Below are positions 36,544 through 47,465 of a stretch of 64,000 bases of DNA, in pieces. Location: assembly GCA_947561585.1 (NCBI GenBank), contig CANNZV010001444.1:62001-126000 (forward strand). Reading direction: 5' to 3'. The number at the start of each line of letters is the position of its first letter. Within the stretch, counting starts at the first letter, position 1. Below the pieces are notes generated by a model, which was not told the origin of the DNA, made no database searches, and worked only from the letters and a program-made list of their open reading frames with translations. Source of the stretch: Caprella mutica (lineage: Eukaryota > Arthropoda > Malacostraca > Amphipoda > Caprellidae). Both the position numbers and the translations under genes were made by a program.

Positions 36544-38182
36544 CCCATTCCAAGCGGCAGTAGGTAAATGGAAGTAGACAAAAATAAAAATCGTCTATAT
36601 AAAGTCACCGCCGCTATTGACAGTCTTCAATTTAAACTACACTATTTAGTTACCCCGCTAAATCATGGCGTCAGATAAGCGACTACATATTATAGTCGTG
36701 CCGCTTGTTGATTATACATAGAGTCTATATATAGACTGTGCCGCTTGTTGGTGGAGTGACATATGAGTTTTGTATTGTTATTCATATAGTTGAACTAAAG
36801 ATATAAAAAAGTGACCATTATTGAGTTGCACAAATTGAATTAGTTACTTTTATTCGTATATATATAAACATATTTATGAAATAAATTATAACAAAAAACA
36901 ATTCGAAAATAGTTATCCTTTATTTCATTTTTATTGTTTTTTTCGAGTATTTATTTCATTGTTGGATGGACAATGTACTTAACAGTCAACACTCAACATA
37001 TTTACATCTTTCCATTTCAAATGCACCATCTTTCTTTAGAGCTGACATACAGTTTGTCCTTTAGTCCCCTCCCCCCTCCCCTCTTTAAGGGGACAGTCCC
37101 AGGTTTGTAAAAACTTGTTTATTATTGAAGCTACGGTTGTGAAACTTTGTTCACATATATAAAATTGAATTTAGGTTTGTTTTCGTAAATGATTTTTTTT
37201 CGATTTGACGAGTTTCGAACGAGTGACACGAGTTTTGAACCAATTTGAAAAAAACGTATTACTCCCAAAGTTTTGAAGTTAGGATAAAGCAGTTTTTTGC
37301 TTTCGATGCTTCTATGAATTTTCTACAACATGTAGCAAATTTTTATTTTATTTTTTCAATTTATTTATCGAAATTTTCCGAAGTTTGGAAAATTTCACTT
37401 TTTCCAAAAAAAAATTACAACAATGTATTTTCAAAAATTGAAGGTCAAAATCAAAAATATATTTGCAAAATAATGTAGAGAATTCATAGGATCATCGAAT
37501 GCAAAAAACCGCAATGCTGTAACTTCCAAACTTTTTGTAAAATATAAAAAAGAAATACGATTTATAAAAATATTCGCAATTATTCAGGAGGATAATAATA
37601 ATAAAAAATAACAAAAACAAAAGTATAAATACAAAAAAATGTTTTCGTGTTTGCCACTTAATCCCCTCAGGCCAGGCAAGCCTGGTATCGTCCACTCGAA
37701 GGTATGGGTGTCATCAGGCGCCACCTGACTCACTGTGGTAAAGTTCAACACAAAAACCAGAACAAGAACAAACAATCAAAATCCACTAGTTTATCGATTT
37801 TTACTCCCTAATCCCTCTCTTCAAACCCCCCTCCACCGTTTTGGGAGTTAGTTAGCGATGTGATATTTGCCTACCTGAGTATTAGAACACTAGAAACACT
37901 TTAGTGAAGAAAAAAATATTTGGATAAAAAAACAGAAAATGGCTGGGACTGTCCCCTTGACACTTTTTCAAGTACTGAGCTATCGGGTGCATTATTGCAC
38001 AATAACCGGTAATTATGTGTTTACACGTTAGCTAACACTTGTCATATTTCTAAATACCGTCTACATATTGACCCTGCCACTTGACTGTTACAGCAAAAAA
38101 ATGTAGTGACTATATATTAACGCTCCGCTAAATGGGACCAATTTTCGGAGCGTCTATATATAGTTAGGCTGCTTGGAATTGG
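36544..38182. mobile_element. 1.64-kb piggyBac-like TTAA element
   Basis: TTAA target copies lie at 36540-36543 and 38183-38186. Ends CCCATTCCAAGCGGCAG and, on the other strand, CCAATTCCAAGCAGCC follow directly; C-rich ends after TTAA are typical of piggyBac-type elements. The related copy near 47115 (GATAGATAGCTGAAATAGAA) shows the site without this insertion, which confirms the boundaries. No transposase frame remains. Repeated GTGCCGCTTGTTG phrases lie near its left end. Confidence 0.85.
37087..37958. mobile_element. 872-bp element nested in the TTAA element
   Basis: Ends AAGGGGACAGTCCCAG are perfect inverted repeats (37087-37102, 37943-37958). Each end is itself nearly palindromic, so part of the match is self-symmetry. 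Length and end design resemble the 6111-6980 element. No clear target duplication. Confidence 0.55.
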
Positions 38183-38383
38183 TTAAATAAAAAGACGGTA
38201 TCCAACATACAACTATCGGTCATAAAATTCATTGTCAGGTCCAGGTTCTCCACCCTTCTCCTGATGATGAATAGAAATCTTTCTATTCGACATTTTGAAA
38301 CTAAAAAACCACCAACGCTGAGTTTAAATAACCTCTGGTAACACTTTTATTGTTTAGCAAACCTGTTTTCATTCTCAGTTTAA

Positions 38384-39215
38384 AGGCCTTGTTACATGGT
38401 GCAAGTAAACATGCAAGTTGTCCTAGCCAGATACTGTAGTGCAGTGTGACTGCATCAGTCGAGTAACTGCCATGTGCGAGGAAGTTTAGTAACTCGCATG
38501 CGAGTTTCTACAACATTTTTTGTTTTTACTTGCCACTCATGTGCGAGTCAGCCACTCGCCAGCCAGACTTGCATGATGATGCTACATAACAGTAACTGGT
38601 ATGTCATGCAGATATAGTTTCTTTGCCTATTTTTTTCTTTCTTTTTTGAATAATTTTGCAATAAATTAGGTAGCCGATTTGTCAAATTTGATCTGAGTCG
38701 ACTTCATATTGTCTGGGGTTTTATTTGATGGTTAATAAAGCACGTATCTTATATAAGTTTGTAAAAGCTATACAATGTTAATAACAAATAAATACTATGA
38801 AGAACCAAATATTATAATAAAATAAAATAATTAAATTAATAAAAAATTAATTAAACATTAATTAATTAATAATATATATTAATAAAATTAATAAAATATT
38901 AATAAAATTAATAAAATATTAATAAAATTAATAAAATATTAATAAAAATTTATAAAATATTTATCAAATTATTTAAATAAAATATTAAATAAATATTAAA
39001 TAAATTAATATTATAAATTTAATTAATTAATACTAAATATATCAATATTATGTGACACAATGCGAGTGTAGGTTCAGTAACTGCCTATTTTCAAGCCATC
39101 AGCTCGCACTTGTGTTGTGTGACCGGGTGAAGCGAGTCGAGCTACTGGCATGCGAGTACAGTGGGACAGCTACTGTCCACTGTCACGACAAAAACTCGCA
39201 CCGTGTAACAAGGCG
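38384..39215. mobile_element. 832-bp TTAA-type MITE
   Basis: TTAA lies at 38380-38383 and 39216-39219. Ends AGGCCTTGTTACATGGTGCA and, on the other strand, CGCCTTGTTACACGGTGCGA follow. Internal GCGAGT/ACTCGC motifs are common in both sub-terminal regions. The middle (38800-39050) is a simple ATTAATAAAAT repeat. No coding capacity. Confidence 0.8.
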
Positions 39216-39372
39216 TTAAGTCTTAGGACACTAAAAGTGGTTACAAGAATTGGATTGAAATATTTTAGAAACTTTTTCAGAATTGTTCACCTGATTTTTT
39301 TTCGAAAATTGAGTGAAATCCTTCTTTGAAATATGTTTTTGAGAGGAACTATTCTGATAATTTACACTGCAG

Positions 39373-39522
39373 GTGAAGCTCGTACAACGGACAGTAATAA
39401 GTTGGACACCTCTATCAAAGGACAAAAACGAACCGTTCTTAGAGCCATGCAACTCCTACAACGATGTCTTTGAATTACATGATTTAACAAATATTATATA
39501 CGTCTACCAAGTATCTAGTAAC
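39373..39522 (+). other. Candidate 5' part of an exon split by FB-D
   Basis: A 50-codon open stretch follows an acceptor-like TTTACACTGCAG at 39361-39372. Its translation (start VKLVQRTVISWTPLSKDKNE, end YVYQVSSN) is not repetitive and has ordinary protein composition. It ends on a codon boundary exactly at the FB-D insertion point. I do not recognise the protein; chance openness in AT-rich DNA cannot be excluded. Confidence 0.35.
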
Positions 39523-39534
39523 GGTGTGCGGACG

Positions 39535-41455
39535 GAGTATCGAAAGACAGAGTATCGAAAGACAGAGTATCGAAAGACGGAGTATCGAAAGACAGAGTAT
39601 CGAAAGACAGAGTATCGAAAGACAGAGTATCGAAAGAAAGAGTATCGAAAGACAAAGTATCGAAGACAAAGTATCGAAAGACAGAGTATCGAAAGACAGA
39701 GTATCGAAAGACAAAGTATCGAAGACAAAGTATCGAAAGACAAAGTATCGAAAGACAGTGTATCGAAAGACAGAGTATCGAAAGACAGAGTATCGAAAGA
39801 CAAAGTATCGAAAGACAGAGTATCGGAAGACAAAGTATCGAAAGACAGAGTATCGAAAGACAAAGTATCGAAGACAAAGTATCGAAAGACAAAGTATTGA
39901 AAGACAGAGTATCGAAAGACAAAGTATCGAAAGACAGAGTATCGAAAAACAAAGTATCGAAAGACAAATTATCGAAAGACAAAGTATCGAAAGACAGAGT
40001 ATTGAAAGACAGAGTATCGAAAGACAGAGTATCGAAAGACAAAGTGTCGAAAGACAAAGTATCAAAAGACAGAGTATCGAAAGACAGAGAATCGAAAGAC
40101 AAAGTATCAAAAGACAAAGTATCGAGAGACAGAGTATCGAAAGAAAGAGTATCGAAAGAAAGAGTATCGAAAGACAGAGTATCGAAAGACAGAGTATCGA
40201 AAGACAGAGTATCGAAAGACAGAGTATCGAAAGACAGAGTATCGAAAGACAGAGTATCGAAAGACAAAGTATCAAAAGACAAAGTATCGAGAGACAGAGT
40301 ATCGAAAGAAAGAGTATCGAAAGAAAGAGTATCGAAAGACAAAGTATCGAAAGACAACGTATCGAAAGACAAAGTATCGAAAGACAAAGTATCGAAAGAC
40401 AGAGTATCGAAAGACGAAGTATCGAAAGACAGAGTATCGAAAGACAAAGTATCGAAAGACAGAGTATCGAAAGACAAAGTATCGAAAGACAAAGTATCGA
40501 AAGACAGAGTATCGAAAGACAGAGTATCGAAAGACAAAGTATCGAAAGACAAAGTATCGAAAGACAGAGTATCGAAAGACAAAGTATCGAAAGACAGAGT
40601 ATCGAAAGACAAAGTATCGAAAGACAAAGTATCGAAAGACAGAGTATCGAAAGAAAGAGTATCGAAAGACAAAGTATCGAAGACAAAGTATCGAAAGACA
40701 GAGTATCGAAAGACAGAGTATCGAAAGACAAAGTATCGAAGACAAAGTATCGAAAGACAAAGTATCGAAAGACAGTGTATCGAAAGACAGAGTATCGAAA
40801 GACAGAGTATCGAAAGACAAAGTATCGAAAGACAGAGTATCGGAAGACAAAGTATCGAAAGACAGAGTATCGAAAGACAAAGTATCGAAGACAAAGTATC
40901 GAAAGACAAAGTATTGAAAGACAGAGTATCGAAAGACAAAGTATCGAAAGACAGAGTATCGAAAAACAAAGTATCGAAAGACAAATTATCGAAAGACAAA
41001 GTATCGAAAGACAGAGTATTGAAAGACAGAGTATCGAAAGACAGAGTATCGAAAGACAAAGTGTCGAAAGACAAAGTATCAATAGACAGAGTATCGAAAG
41101 ACAGAGAATCGAAAGACAAAGTATCAAAAGACAAAGTATCGAGAGACAGAGTATCGAAAGAAAGAGTATCGAAAGAAAGAGTATCGAAAGACAGAGTATC
41201 GAAAGACAGAGTATCGAAAGACAGAGTATCGAAAGACAGAGTATCGAAAGACAGAGTATCGAAAGACAGAGTATCGAAAGACAAAGTATCAAAAGACAAA
41301 GTATCGAGAGACAGAGTATCGAAAGAAAGAGTATCGAAAGAAAGAGTATCGAAAGACAAAGTATCGAAACACAAAGTATCGAAAGACAGAGTATCGAAAG
41401 ACAGAGTATCGAAAGACAGAGTATCGAAAGACAGAGTATCGAAAGACAAAGTAGA
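39535..41455 (+). repeat. 15-bp satellite AGTATCGAAAGACAG with a 1017-bp higher-order unit
   Basis: About 128 units. Variants (AAAGTATCGAAGAC short unit, CAGTGTATCG, AAAGTGTCG, AGAGAATCG) recur at an exact offset of 1017 bp (for example 39664 and 40681, 39756 and 40773, 40044 and 41061), so roughly 39640-40340 was duplicated at 40660-41360. Period 15 keeps several frames open on both strands (over 650 codons); these are not genes. Confidence 0.95.
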
Positions 41456-41575
41456 GAAAGATATTGTAAAGAAAGAAAACGAAAGTATAGAAAAACAAAA
41501 ATATAAGGACATATAGCATAGAAAGAAAAATGTAAAAAAATTTGAGACCGTGTCTCCCTAGCCTTGTTCAATGAA

Positions 41576-42281
41576 GACAAAATGAGCCCACCTACATTTC
41601 AGCCCGAAACAATTGGGCTCAGGACAATTCGGCCACAAGACAATAATTTTTGGGCCCAAGATAATCGAGCACATAATACTATTACAATATTCTTCCCTCT
41701 TTTGTGTAATCTTGATATTCAGTATTTGTAAGTTTAAATTTATTTTAAACTTAATTTTGCTCTCTATTCTTGCTCTAAATTAAAAATAGTCAGGTGACGA
41801 TATTGAGTTGTGTTGTGCATCGCTCGATCTGTACCACCCTTCAATTACGTTAGTGGTACGAAGCAGACCTTCCATGACACGGTTGAAGAAACTCCACACA
41901 CATAGTTTAGAAAGAGAATTTTGTCTATTTCTTCTGAATGGCTTTCATATCGACAAATTAACCTTAATGAAGCTTTCAGTGAAAGTTAAATATTATGTAT
42001 GCAGTGTTATTCTATGGGAAAGCAAAATCTTAATATTCCGGGTTGTTACTGAGTCCACTTTTATCAGAGTCTATGATATCAACTTAATTTGCTACTGTAA
42101 TAGAAAAGTAAAGCTTCTCTATATTGTCTGCTGTAACCATTTAATTATTTTTTTTTGGGATCAATTGTACTAGGCTCAATTGTATTGGGGCCCAATTGCC
42201 ACGGGCCCAAATATCTTCGGCTCAATTTTTGGTGAGTCCAATTGTCGGGACATATGCAATTGACTTGGGCCCAACTGTCGG
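41576..42281. mobile_element. 706-bp inverted-end element with GGGCCCAATTG-type repeats
   Basis: The 8-bp repeat TCAATGAA lies at 41568-41575 and 42282-42289. The left arm carries AACAATTGGGCTCAGGACAA and TTTGGGCCCAAGATAATC; the right arm carries the inverse (GGGGCCCAATTGCCACGGGC, GAGTCCAATTGTCGGG, TTGGGCCCAACTGTCGG). It is nested in FB-D. A 121-codon frame at 41808-42173 inside it is unrecognised. The same unit type recurs at 47310 and 48995. Confidence 0.55.
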
Positions 42282-42424
42282 TCAATGAACAAAATTCATG
42301 CTTCAAGTTATGTATAACTAATATAATGTATGTTATTTTTAAAGAAAGATTTCTCCAATTGATTAATTTTTCATTCGATCAATTTTCTATTTGATCAATT
42401 CTCCATTTTTATAAATTCGATTGA

Positions 42425-42518
42425 ATTTTCGATACTCTGTCTTTCGATACTTTGTTTTTCGACACTTTGTCCTTCAATACTCTGTATTTCGATACTTTGT
42501 CTTTCGATACTCTGTCCT
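42425..42518 (-). repeat. Short right arm of FB-D
   Basis: Six inverted units (CTTTCGATACTTTGT, CCTTCAATACTCTGT and variants), the counterpart of the 1.9-kb left array. Confidence 0.85.
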
Positions 42519-42532
42519 AGTACCCTAGTAAC

Positions 42533-42667
42533 ACATTGGTTATATTCAGAGGTATTACAATTTACAATCAACACTTAATGTATAGTTTTTCAGATTTTCT
42601 GGAATTTGATTTTGTTGCCGCTTTATACACATTTTCATTGATTGATTTATTTTCACTTAATTCATAA
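42533..42667 (+). other. Candidate continuation of the FB-D-split exon
   Basis: If FB-D and one CTAGTAAC copy are ignored, the frame ending at 39522 continues here for 44 codons (starting TLVIFRGITIYNQHLMYS) to a TAA at 42665-42667. A donor-like AGAG before GTATTA at 42552 offers an alternative exon end. Product unknown. Confidence 0.3.
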
Positions 42668-42886
42668 ATTATCTATTTTGGTTGCTATTATATAAATATT
42701 ATGAAAAATATATGATTTGTTATATTACATTTGTTTCTATATTAGTTTACATGTAAGTACTTTGATATGTTTACATTATACAAGTGAAGTCAAATAAAAT
42801 ATGACCCTCTTAATCATTTTATATAGCACTTCAAGCGACAGTTATTCCTACCTTATTATTTGGTAAAATATTATAAGATTTTATTA

Positions 42887-42974
42887 GAGGTTATTTAAAC
42901 TCTGCGTTGAAGTTTTTTTTTCAGATTTGAAGCTTTCGAATAGAAAGATTTCTATTCATCACCAGGAGAAGGGT
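42887..42974 (+). mobile_element. Truncated end of the long-TIR TA element
   Basis: TA then GAGGTTATTTAAACTCTGCG, CTTTCGAATAGAAAGATTTC and CAGGAGAAGGGTG match the outer 90 bp of the elements at 35428 and 44977. The rest is missing. Confidence 0.7.
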
Positions 42975-44580
42975 GATGCCCTTTTATATTTTAAGATTAA
43001 AAATATTATAAGATTATTATCTAATAATAATATGAGATTATTAACCTTCATTAGCATTCCTTTGAATGCTGTTAATAGTTACCAAGTATAAATCTGAACT
43101 AATTCTCTGCTTGTACAGCAACCACTAGATCCGTATAGCGTCTTCTATTTCATGTATGTACATGTACTGTCCGTAGTACGAGCTTTACACGTATATAACT
43201 TTTGTCATTAGCTTTGTAATATTGTTCTTTACTTTACTTTATCCCTATTTTCACATAAATGTATTGGTATTTTCATTCTTAGGAACATTTTAATTGAGAT
43301 TCGATATCTATTGATTTAAATGATCGTAAAGGCAAGCAGGTTAACATTTCCATTCGCTTTCTACCTAGGTCTTGAAACGCATGGATTGTTTTGAAACACA
43401 TGAATGGAGTCAAATGAATTGCAGCAACTTCTGGCCCATTTTATCTTTTACTTTGAAAGTTATTAATGGTATAATAGCAACTGAAAATTACGCATCCGAT
43501 GGACTTATTCAATCCAATTAGTGTCGAAGCGACTGATAAATTGCTACACTAAATTTTAGAACTATTTCACGGAGTGAAAATTCCCTCCGTGATGCGAATA
43601 ATAAGGACAGAAAAGTTACTCCCGGCATAAATTTGTTGGTTTTTCGCTCTGATGCACACGAGAAATCTTTGCTTTCTTAGCACTAAAAGAAAATAGATTG
43701 AAGAACAAAATTTTGATAAAACATTTTCTAGAATGTAATTCGTATATTCAATTATTAATTTCGTGAATAGTTAAAGGGTGTACTTATTGTTCCTTCAAAG
43801 AATGAAAAAAATAAACCAAGAATTATTTAAGAATACGAATTAAGAGAGAATGGATGAGGAGTTTCCATTGTATTTAAGCTCTTTTTTAATAACATTTCAT
43901 CTCTACAACTAAATCCAAATTATTTAAAATTGTTCAATACTATAAAACAAACCAGATATCTTTACAAAAAAGTGTAGTATAATGTTTATTCACACCAGAG
44001 TTTACTTATTTCTTAGGTGGGAAATATAATCGTCGTATTACTAACAGGAAGCTCCGATTTATTTTTTATGCTGACTGGTAGTTCCTGTGGATAAACCACC
44101 ACCGGATATTGACTTTCCTTTCTAGATTTCGCTAGAGTTTCTTCTTTCTGTTCAGCGAAATGTCCATGAAAAATCTTTTGGCTGCTATTTGGAGAATGCT
44201 ATAATGAAAAACGTATCGTGAAGTTTCTAGACTTAGTGGACTATAAAGAATTTTTGGTGTTATTGGAATTGTAAATTGTAACAAATATGTAATTTGAAAT
44301 ACCATACAGTGTTGGTAGAAAAATGTAAAATTTAATTGTAGTGGTGGAATAAATTTTGTGATTGATTTTTAGTTTTAAGAAAGATTTAGAGTATATGGTG
44401 TAAATATTGAAACAAATTTTGAAACATAGTGGTCTTTACAGAAGAATAATTCCCAATTCGGTGATTCAGTTTTTAGAATAGCCAATGCACTACATTATCA
44501 ACTCACAATTTGTTTTTGTAAAAATATTTATGTAACTGAAAAAGCCACACAAACGGGTTGCTACACTTGCATTACACTTT
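42975..44580. other. Gene-free stretch
   Basis: AT-rich, no array, no frame of note. Possibly ordinary intergenic or intronic DNA. Confidence 0.35.
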
Positions 44581-44683
44581 GCCGGAAAGTCGGCTTCCGT
44601 TATTGCGACAAAACCTTTAATTGTCCGGAAATCATGAAGCGTTTCAATGTAAAAGGTGATGTGTCTGATCGTACAAGAAGTGG
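44581..44683 (+). pseudogene. Tc1/mariner-type transposase relic, N-terminal part
   Basis: Frames read AGKSASVIATK and, after a one-base shift, MKRFNVKGDVSDRTRSG. This matches the end of the helix-turn-helix DNA-binding domain of Tc1/mariner-type transposases (an AGKS-type helix, then KRF..G.V.DR.RSGR). The relic stops inside the RSGR codons because FB-E was inserted there, and the reading continues at 49677. Upstream sequence is too worn to find the start or the terminal repeat. Confidence 0.75.
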
Positions 44684-44689
44684 GGATGT

Positions 44690-44872
44690 GTAAATTCATC
44701 TCGGTTAAATATATCGCAGTAAACTCATCGCCTGGTAAATTCATCACATGGTAAATTCATCGCTTGTTAAATTCATCGCATAATAAATTCATCGCATGGT
44801 AAATTCATCGCATAGTAAATTCTCGCATGGTAATTTCATCGCAGGTAAATTCATCGGATTGTAAATCCTCGG
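44690..44872 (+). repeat. FB-E left arm: TAAATTCATCGCATGG array
   Basis: About ten units of 15-18 bp. The counterpart on the right (49545-49672) has about eight inverted units. Confidence 0.9.
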
Positions 44873-45576
44873 TTATATGAAACAGGAAGGTAGATAGATA
44901 ATACAAATAATAGAGAGGTAAATAATAGATGGCTTTTTTAAAAGACATTGTAACGTTTCAAATAATAAGGTTATTATCAGGTTATTTAAACTCAACGTTG
45001 AAGGTTTTATCATTTTTCAAGCTTTCGAATAGAAAGATTTCTATTCATTATCAGGAGAAAGGTGGAAAACCTCGACCTGACAATGAATTTAAGACCAATA
45101 GTTGTATGTTGGATACCGTCTTTCTATTTCAGCTATCTATCTTTTTGTTTATTATTATTAATTAATCTATAGAAATTTAAATATGAAACCAAAATTATAA
45201 AATTTGATACTACTTATAGCTACTGTTGACAAAATTCATTCTCTACAAAAGATTCTACTTTCTTTATATTTGTAACAAGCTTTAGAGGAGCGATAAAAAA
45301 AAACGGTCAACCTCTATAAATATATGTTTATTTCTTTCTGTTCACTTTTCTGTATTTTATTAGTTCTACCATTATTATTTTTTTTTATTATTATTATTAT
45401 TGTCATTTCTTAAATTTTTTTTTAGAACTAATAAAATACAGAAAAATGAACAGAAAGAAATAGACATATAGTTATAGAGGTTGACCGTTTTTTTTTCGCT
45501 CCTCTATAGCTTGTTACAAATATAAAGAAAGTAGAATATTTTGTAGAGAATGAATGTTGTCAACAGTAGCTATAGG

Positions 45577-47026
45577 CAAGGTTCATAGACTATAACAGGT
45601 TAGACGAATTGAATATTACAACAACTTCAAAGTGTTACTATGAACTGCATCCACCAAGTCTTCAAACAATTTTAAAAATTAATTAATATTTTTTATAAAA
45701 GCGCTATCAAAATAATTCTCCTACATGCTAATTAGTTATTAGGTATTAAATTTTTGAATAAAATATACTTTTTTAATTTCAGAGAACCTAGTCATAATTT
45801 AACAAAGGTTAAAAGTTTCATTTTCTAAATCATCTCTGAAATTAAAAAGTTCATTTTATTAAATAATAACTGATAAGGTAATACTTTGAAGAACTATTTT
45901 GATCAATCCTTACGAAAAATAAATAATTTTTAAAGTTAAAGTAGTACCTATACACTGTATAGGTACCTACCTATTAATTTTGTTCACAGTAATCAGTAGG
46001 TAGGTACCTATAGGCTATAAAAATAAGTATAATTGCAGTGTCATGAAACTTATGTTACAAATAATTGACATTTTATATTATTTATTATTACAATATTATG
46101 TGTGTAATCATTTTAAGAACAGTAATAAAAGCTGATGAAAATGTTAACCAGTGCCCCATCATATTTAAACTCACAAGGTGTTTGTAGCATCCTGGCATTC
46201 GGGTTTTTATCAATTAACAAGCGAAAAAATAATAATACTGAAATAATTTCCTACCACTCGATAGATTATTGAATTTAAAAGAGTTCTAGCTATGGACCCA
46301 CATTGTTAAATTTATAGTTTAAGAGATATTCAAAACGAAACACTGCAGTTTTTTTTCAAAGAGTGTAGCACACTTATTTTCGGAGTTCATTGCAGTTAGT
46401 TTATTATCCATTTGCAAGCGAAAAAATAATAATATTGGAATATTTTTATACTCTTCGATAGATTATTAAGTTTAAAAGAGTTCCGGCTGTGGACCCACAT
46501 TGTTAAATTTATAGTTTAAGAGATATTCAAGACGAAAGTTCTTTCCATACACTGTTGCACACTAATCACCGGAGTGAATGGTCTTTACTCTTTAGTTTCT
46601 CATTCATTTTTCCACGGAAACACAATTATCTTATTATAATTTGATATCATCTGATAGATTATTAAATATAGAAGAATTTTGAGTATGGAACTAGTCTCTA
46701 AAAAGGGATGGTTTAAGAGATATTTCAGACGAAAGTTCTTTCTATACACTGTTGCACACAAATTCTTGGAGAGAACGGTCATTAGTTTTTTATCCATTTT
46801 TCCGTGGAAACACATTTATATTATCATAGTTTTATATAATATTATAGGTTATTAAATTTAAAATAATTCTGAGTACGGAACCAGAATCGAAAAATGTATG
46901 GTTTAAGAGAAAACCCCATATATCTCACTGTTTCACAACTCATTTTTCAAAAACCGCCATATGATCACATCGTACCTCTGGCATTTTTTTCCAGACTGGT
47001 TAACCTGTTATAGTCTATGAACCTTG
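45577..47026. mobile_element. 1450-bp hAT-like non-autonomous element
   Basis: The 8-bp duplication GCTATAGG lies at 45569-45576 and 47027-47034. Ends CAAGGTTCATAGACTATAAC plus AGGTTA are perfect inverted repeats of about 26 bp. The 8-bp target and CA-start fit hAT (P-type elements also make 8 bp). The uninterrupted site is visible in copy 1 near 36447 (AGCTATAGGGAGTAACAAAT). The right half is four diverged tandem units of about 190 bp. No transposase. Confidence 0.85.
46200..46960 (+). repeat. Four diverged tandem units of about 190 bp
   Basis: Units start near 46218, 46414, 46610 and 46800. Shared phrases are GATAGATTATT, AGTTTAAGAGATATTCA, GACGAAAGTTCTTTC and ACACTGTTGCACAC. Confidence 0.75.
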
Positions 47027-47309
47027 GCTATAGGTATTATCAAATTTTATAATTTTGGTTTCATATTTCGATTTTTATAGATTAATTAATAATAATAAAC
47101 AAAAAGATAGATAGCTGAAATAGAAAGACGGTATCCAACATACAACTTATTGGTCATAAAATTCATTGTCAGGTCGAGGTTTTCCACCTTTCTCCTGATG
47201 ATGAATAGAAATCTTTCTATTCGAAAGCTTGAAACCTGATAAAACTTTTAACGTTGAGTTTAGATAACCTCATAATAATATGGTTTAAATCTTTTCCATC
47301 AAATAATAA

Positions 47310-47465
47310 GGTGCACCGACAATTGGGCCCAGGACTTTTGGGCCGAGGACAATTGAGCCCAGGACAATTGGCCCACAGGAAAATTTGACCCCAGGACAAT
47401 AATTGGGCTCCAAGACAATTGGCCCACGATAATTGGACCCCCAAACAATTGAGTTCTGAAAAAAA
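47310..47465 (+). repeat. ACAATTGGGCCCAGG tandem repeat
   Basis: About eight units of 15-20 bp (GACAATTGGGCCCAGGACTT, GGACAATTGAGCCCAGGACA). It begins with GGTGCACCGACAATTGGGCC, which resembles a foldback terminus. Inverted units (CCCAATTGCCGGGGCCCAAT) lie at 48995-49018 and might be its other end, but no matching flanking duplication was found. Confidence 0.7.

Larger units (their letters stand above)
35428..38338. mobile_element. Long-TIR TA element, copy 1 (about 1.27 kb plus insertion)
   Basis: Ends TCAGAGGTTATTTAAACTCA and, on the other strand, CCAGAGGTTATTTAAACTCA are flanked by TA (35426-35427, 38339-38340), as in Tc1/mariner-type elements. Arms of more than 400 bp share CTTTCGAATAGA, TCATCAGGAGAAGGGTGGA, CCTGACAATGAATTTTATGA and a GTTTATTAATATTAATTAAT-type block. 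The loop holds a 20-bp array. The right arm is split by a TTAA element at 36544-38182. It is homologous to copy 2 at 44977-47272. Confidence 0.85.
39523..42524. mobile_element. FB-D: 3.0-kb foldback with 15-bp arm repeats
   Basis: The 8-bp duplication CTAGTAAC lies at 39515-39522 and 42525-42532. The left end GGTGTGCGGACGGAGTATCG matches the right end (other strand) GGTACTAGGACAGAGTATCG. Arms consist of AGTATCGAAAGACAG units: about 1.9 kb on the left and only about 90 bp (42429-42518) on the right. The interior carries a second inverted-end element at 41576-42281. No transposase is visible. Confidence 0.85.
44977..47272. mobile_element. Long-TIR TA element, copy 2 (about 840 bp plus insertion)
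   Basis: Ends TCAGGTTATTTAAACTCAAC and, on the other strand, TGAGGTTATCTAAACTCAAC are flanked by TA (44975-44976, 47273-47274). The arms match copy 1 at 35428-38338. The centre is a second tight palindrome (45232-45390 against 45420-45568; CTTTATATTTGTAACAAGCT and AGCTTGTTACAAATATAAAG). The right arm is split by the hAT-like element. Confidence 0.85.

Noticed and set aside
39484..41580. Open frames of 539-698 codons on both strands
   Set aside because: They lie over a 15-bp satellite; period divisible by 3 keeps frames open on both strands. Repetitive low-complexity translation, no start context.
41808..42173. 121-codon frame inside the 706-bp element
   Set aside because: No transposase or other motif; probably chance within the element.
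45232..45568. tRNA or ncRNA hairpin
   Set aside because: The palindrome is the centre of the long-TIR TA element and has no RNA gene features.
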